7,784 bases of DNA, taken from assembly GCA_037190665.1 (NCBI GenBank), contig JBBCJT010000212.1:1-7784 (forward strand), read 5' to 3'. The position numbers and the translations under genes are program-made. The notes under the pieces are model-generated. The model had not been told where the DNA came from, made no database searches, and saw only the letters and a list, made by a program, of their open reading frames with translations. Positions 6,041 to 7,784 of the stretch are shown here, piece after piece; positions within the stretch are counted from its first letter, which is position 1; each line of letters starts with the position of its first letter. This stretch comes from JBBCJT01 sp037190665 (GTDB taxonomy: Bacteria > Pseudomonadota > Alphaproteobacteria > Acetobacterales > Acetobacteraceae).

Positions 6041-6064
6041 CTATCCGGCGCAACAGCCGGATGG
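6041..6064 (+). repeat. Hairpin-forming inverted repeat, possible terminator without T-tract
   Basis: ATCCGGC (6043-6049) and GCCGGAT (6056-6062) form a perfect 7-bp stem around a six-base loop. One G-U and one C-G pair extend it to 9 bp (6041-6064). No T-run follows on either strand, so a classical intrinsic terminator is not supported. It lies about 90 bp downstream of suhB and could act as an RNA 3'-end hairpin or a protein-binding site. Confidence 0.45.
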
Positions 6065-6097
6065 TCCGGCAAGTCCGCTCCACCTACCCCCCGCGTG

Positions 6098-6112
6098 GGC
6101 GATCGCATCGCC
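6098..6112 (+). repeat. Inverted repeat just upstream of the EamA gene start
   Basis: GGCGAT and ATCGCC are perfect inverted copies separated by CGC. The element ends seven bases before the GGAGA ribosome-binding site and 19 bases before the GTG start. It could be an operator or a 5' mRNA hairpin; nothing in the sequence decides this. Confidence 0.4.
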
Positions 6113-6119
6113 ATCATGC

Positions 6120-6124
6120 GGAGA
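6120..6124 (+). promoter_or_regulatory. Ribosome-binding site supporting the GTG start of the EamA gene
   Basis: GGAGA lies seven bases before GTG 6132. The alternative ATG at 6162 has only a weak GAAG nearby, so the site favours the GTG start. Confidence 0.5.
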
Positions 6125-6131
6125 ATTCATT

Positions 6132-7085
6132 GTGTCCCGATCTTTTTCCCGAAGCCGCCCCATGACCGCGTTGGAATGGGCGATGCTCATCGCCCTGTCG
6201 GCGGTGTGGGGCGGCTCCTTCTTCTTCAATGCCGTCGCGGTCCGCGAGCTGCCCGTCCTCGTCGTCGTCACCGCGCGCGTCGGCCTCGCAGCACTGCTGC
6301 TGCTCGCCCTGCTCCGCCTGATGGGGGAGCGGATGCCGGCCGACCGGCGGGTCTGGGCCGCGTTTCTCGCCATGGGGCTGCTCAACAATGCCATCCCGTT
6401 CACGCTGATCGTGTGGGGCCAGCAGCACATCGCGGCGGGCGTCGCCTCGATCCTGAACGCCGCCACGCCGCTGTTCACGGTCCTGTTCGCGCATCTGCTG
6501 ACCGATGACGAGAGGCTGACCGCCGGGCGGCTCTGCGGGGCGCTGATCGGCTTCGCCGGCGTCGCCGTCATGATCGGCCTCGACAGCCTGCGCGGCCTGG
6601 GCACCGGCGTCGTCGCACAGCTCATGTGCCTCGCCGCGGCGGTCAGCTACGCGCTCGCCGGCATCTTCGGGCGCCGGTTCCGCGCCATGGGCGTCACCCC
6701 GATGGCCACCGCCACCGGGCAGGTGACCGCCGCGAGCCTGCTGCTCCTGCCCGTCGTGCTGGTGACGGAGCGGCCGTGGACCCTGCCGATGCCGGACGCA
6801 GCCACGCTCGGCGCCGTGATCGGCCTCGCCGCGATCTCGACCGCCTTCGCCTACGTTCTCTACTTCCGCATCCTCGCCACGGCGGGCGCGACCAACCTGC
6901 TGCTGGTGACGCTGCTGGTGCCGGTGAGCGCGATCCTGCTCGGCCTGATGTTCCTCGGCGAGACCCTGCTGCCGCGGCATGTGGCCGGCATGACGCTGAT
7001 CGGGCTCGGTCTTGCGGCGATCGACGGGCGGCCGTGGCGGGCGTTGCGAGGGCTCCGGACAGGCGAGGCGAGCCAGCGCCTCTAG
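6132..7085 (+). CDS. EamA/DMT-family membrane transporter
   Basis: A 317-residue multi-spanning inner-membrane protein of the drug/metabolite transporter superfamily, with two EamA repeats (about 14-150 and 163-297) and roughly ten hydrophobic segments. Family hallmarks include SAVWGGSFFFNAVAVRELP (23-41), ILNAATPLFTVLFAHLLTDDERLT (107-130) and, in the second repeat, AAISTAFAYVLYFRILATAGAT (233-254), VPVSAILLGLMFLGETL (263-279) and GMTLIGLGLAAIDGRP (286-301). Members export amino acids, metabolites or drugs; the substrate cannot be read from sequence. The GTG start at 6132 has a GGAGA site and adds a basic SRSFSRSRP leader; ATG 6162 gives the more usual family N-terminus and is a fair alternative. 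It stands alone, 183 bp after suhB, and probably has its own promoter in the repeat-containing spacer. Confidence 0.9.
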   Translation: MSRSFSRSRPMTALEWAMLIALSAVWGGSFFFNAVAVRELPVLVVVTARVGLAALLLLALLRLMGERMPADRRVWAAFLAMGLLNNAIPFTLIVWGQQHIAAGVASILNAATPLFTVLFAHLLTDDERLTAGRLCGALIGFAGVAVMIGLDSLRGLGTGVVAQLMCLAAAVSYALAGIFGRRFRAMGVTPMATATGQVTAASLLLLPVVLVTERPWTLPMPDAATLGAVIGLAAISTAFAYVLYFRILATAGATNLLLVTLLVPVSAILLGLMFLGETLLPRHVAGMTLIGLGLAAIDGRPWRALRGLRTGEASQRL

Positions 7086-7102
7086 CGATCAGCCGGCACC
7101 CG

Positions 7103-7152
7103 GCCCTCACCCTCGCCCGATCGAACTTGCCGTAGCACGTTAAGGTGAGGGC
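7103..7152. repeat. 9-bp inverted repeat in the spacer before the Pro-rich gene
   Basis: GCCCTCACC (7103-7111) and GGTGAGGGC (7144-7152) are perfect inverted copies separated by 32 bp. The loop is long for a terminator. It lies between the EamA gene and the gene starting at 7210. It could be a paired regulator site or one copy of a dispersed repeat. I see no convincing sigma-70 promoter elsewhere in the 124-bp spacer. Confidence 0.4.
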
Positions 7153-7197
7153 AAAGGTTCCTGCGACGTCGCGTTGAGCCCCCGCCTCCGCTTCGAT

Positions 7198-7201
7198 AGG
7201 G
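7198..7201 (+). promoter_or_regulatory. Ribosome-binding site of the Pro/Ala-rich gene
   Basis: AGGG lies eight bases before ATG 7210 and supports this start. Confidence 0.45.
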
Positions 7202-7209
7202 TGCGCGCG

Positions 7210-7784
7210 ATGCACCGATCCGCGATCATCCTCGCGCTGCTGCTGCCGACCGCCACGCTTGCACAGGTGAGCGTGGACCTGCGCGCGCTGGATGCGCTGC
7301 CGCCGCAGACGGCACCGCAGGCGCAGCCGGCCCCGGCCCAGCAGCCGCGCGCTACGCCCCAGCGGCCGCAGCGCCAGCAGACGCGGCGCCCGCAACAGGC
7401 CAGGCCGGCATCCCCGGCCCCCGCGAGGCCGCCGCAGGTCGCGACGCCCGCCGCGCCGCAGCCGCCGGCAGCTGCGCCGCAGTCACCGGCCACGACGACG
7501 CCACCCGTCGCCATCGCGCCCCCGCCGCCACCGCCCCCGATGACCACGCCGGCCCCTCCGACCCCGCCGCAGGCGGTCGCCACGCCGGCGCCGCCGCCGG
7601 CCGCGCCCCAGGCAGCGCCACCGCAGGCCGCCGTGCCGGCACCGCCCGCGCCCCCGCCGGCCGCACCGCCCGCACAGGCGGCCGCCCCCCCGCCGCCGGC
7701 AACGTCATCGTCCGGCCTCGTGGTCCGCAGCACACCCGGCGCGCCGGCCATGACCATGCCGACCGCTCCGGTCCCGCCCCCCGC
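7210..7784 (+). CDS. Secreted Pro/Ala-rich protein, N-terminal part only
   Basis: The reading frame is open to the window end, giving 191 residues of a longer protein. Residues 1-18 (MHRSAIILALLLPTATLA) look like a signal peptide with cleavage before Gln19, so the protein should be exported to the periplasm or outer membrane. A short conserved-looking segment QVSVDLRALDALPP (19-32) follows, then about 130 residues of Pro/Ala/Gln/Thr low complexity with many proline runs, including seven in a row (104-110, bases 7519-7539) and four at 160-163. Near the edge, SSSGLVVRSTPGAPAMTMP (167-185) breaks the repeat. From memory, exported proteins of this layout in Acetobacteraceae can end in an OmpA-type peptidoglycan-binding domain; that is a guess because the C-terminus is missing. 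The AGGG site eight bases upstream supports the start. The open Gly/Ala frame on the opposite strand is its shadow. Confidence 0.7.
   Translation, partial: MHRSAIILALLLPTATLAQVSVDLRALDALPPQTAPQAQPAPAQQPRATPQRPQRQQTRRPQQARPASPAPARPPQVATPAAPQPPAAAPQSPATTTPPVAIAPPPPPPPMTTPAPPTPPQAVATPAPPPAAPQAAPPQAAVPAPPAPPPAAPPAQAAAPPPPATSSSGLVVRSTPGAPAMTMPTAPVPPP

Noticed and set aside
6114..6980. Minus-strand open frame of 288 codons, Gln/Glu/Arg-rich
   Set aside because: It is antisense to the EamA transporter, whose membrane segments read cleanly; charged repeats are what hydrophobic codons give on the opposite strand.
7121..7151. Possible sigma-70 or sigma-54 promoter before the Pro-rich gene
   Set aside because: A TTGCCG word is present at 7127-7132, but no -10 hexamer lies 16-18 bp away, and no GG/GC pair with sigma-54 spacing was found.
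7140..7757. Minus-strand Gly/Ala-rich frame resembling a PE-PGRS-like repeat protein
   Set aside because: It is the reverse reading of the CCG/GCC-rich Pro/Ala codons of the secreted protein starting at 7210, which has a signal peptide and a ribosome-binding site.

Overview
The window is GC-rich throughout. Its gene content and protein wording point to an alphaproteobacterium, most likely Rhodospirillales/Acetobacteraceae (Roseomonas-like). That placement is an inference from the high GC, the style of the EF-P-modification proteins, the small Cys-paired lipoprotein and the secreted Pro/Ala-rich protein. I could not run any search.

Layout. Positions 1-265 hold no convincing gene: first a C-rich, G-poor stretch (1-123), then a probable leftward terminator (152-185). 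From 3436 leftward runs a four-gene minus-strand cluster: a class I SAM methyltransferase (3436-2723), epmA (2709-1702), a small lipoprotein (1705-1307, start overlapping the epmA stop) and a UDP-glucuronate 4-epimerase-like sugar epimerase (1261-266). From 3451 rightward runs a tight plus-strand cluster: an epmB/lysine-2,3-aminomutase-like gene (3451-4512), efp (4520-5083) and a suhB-like inositol monophosphatase (5100-5948). The two clusters diverge from start codons only 14 bp apart. A 183-bp spacer rich in inverted repeats follows, then an EamA-family membrane transporter (6132-7085), a 124-bp spacer with a 9-bp inverted repeat, and the start of a secreted Pro/Ala-rich protein (7210 to the window end, truncated).

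How the genes fit together. The core is a complete EF-P beta-lysylation module. EpmB should turn (S)-alpha-lysine into beta-lysine, EpmA should activate it and attach it to a loop lysine, and EF-P (Lys33 here) is the acceptor. Modified EF-P rescues ribosomes stalled on proline runs. The EpmB protein keeps the substrate-binding residues of true lysine 2,3-aminomutases, so it looks like the KamA/AblA-like form rather than the E. coli YjeK form. The truncated protein at the right edge contains runs of up to seven consecutive prolines, the kind of sequence EF-P is known to help translate. The methyltransferase, lipoprotein, epimerase and suhB have no demonstrated link to EF-P; their place here is positional only.

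No mobile element, CRISPR array, tRNA or rRNA was seen. Most of the module belongs to known families. The less ordinary points are the embedded methyltransferase, the almost absent divergent intergenic region, the EpmB active-site signature and several unexplained inverted repeats.
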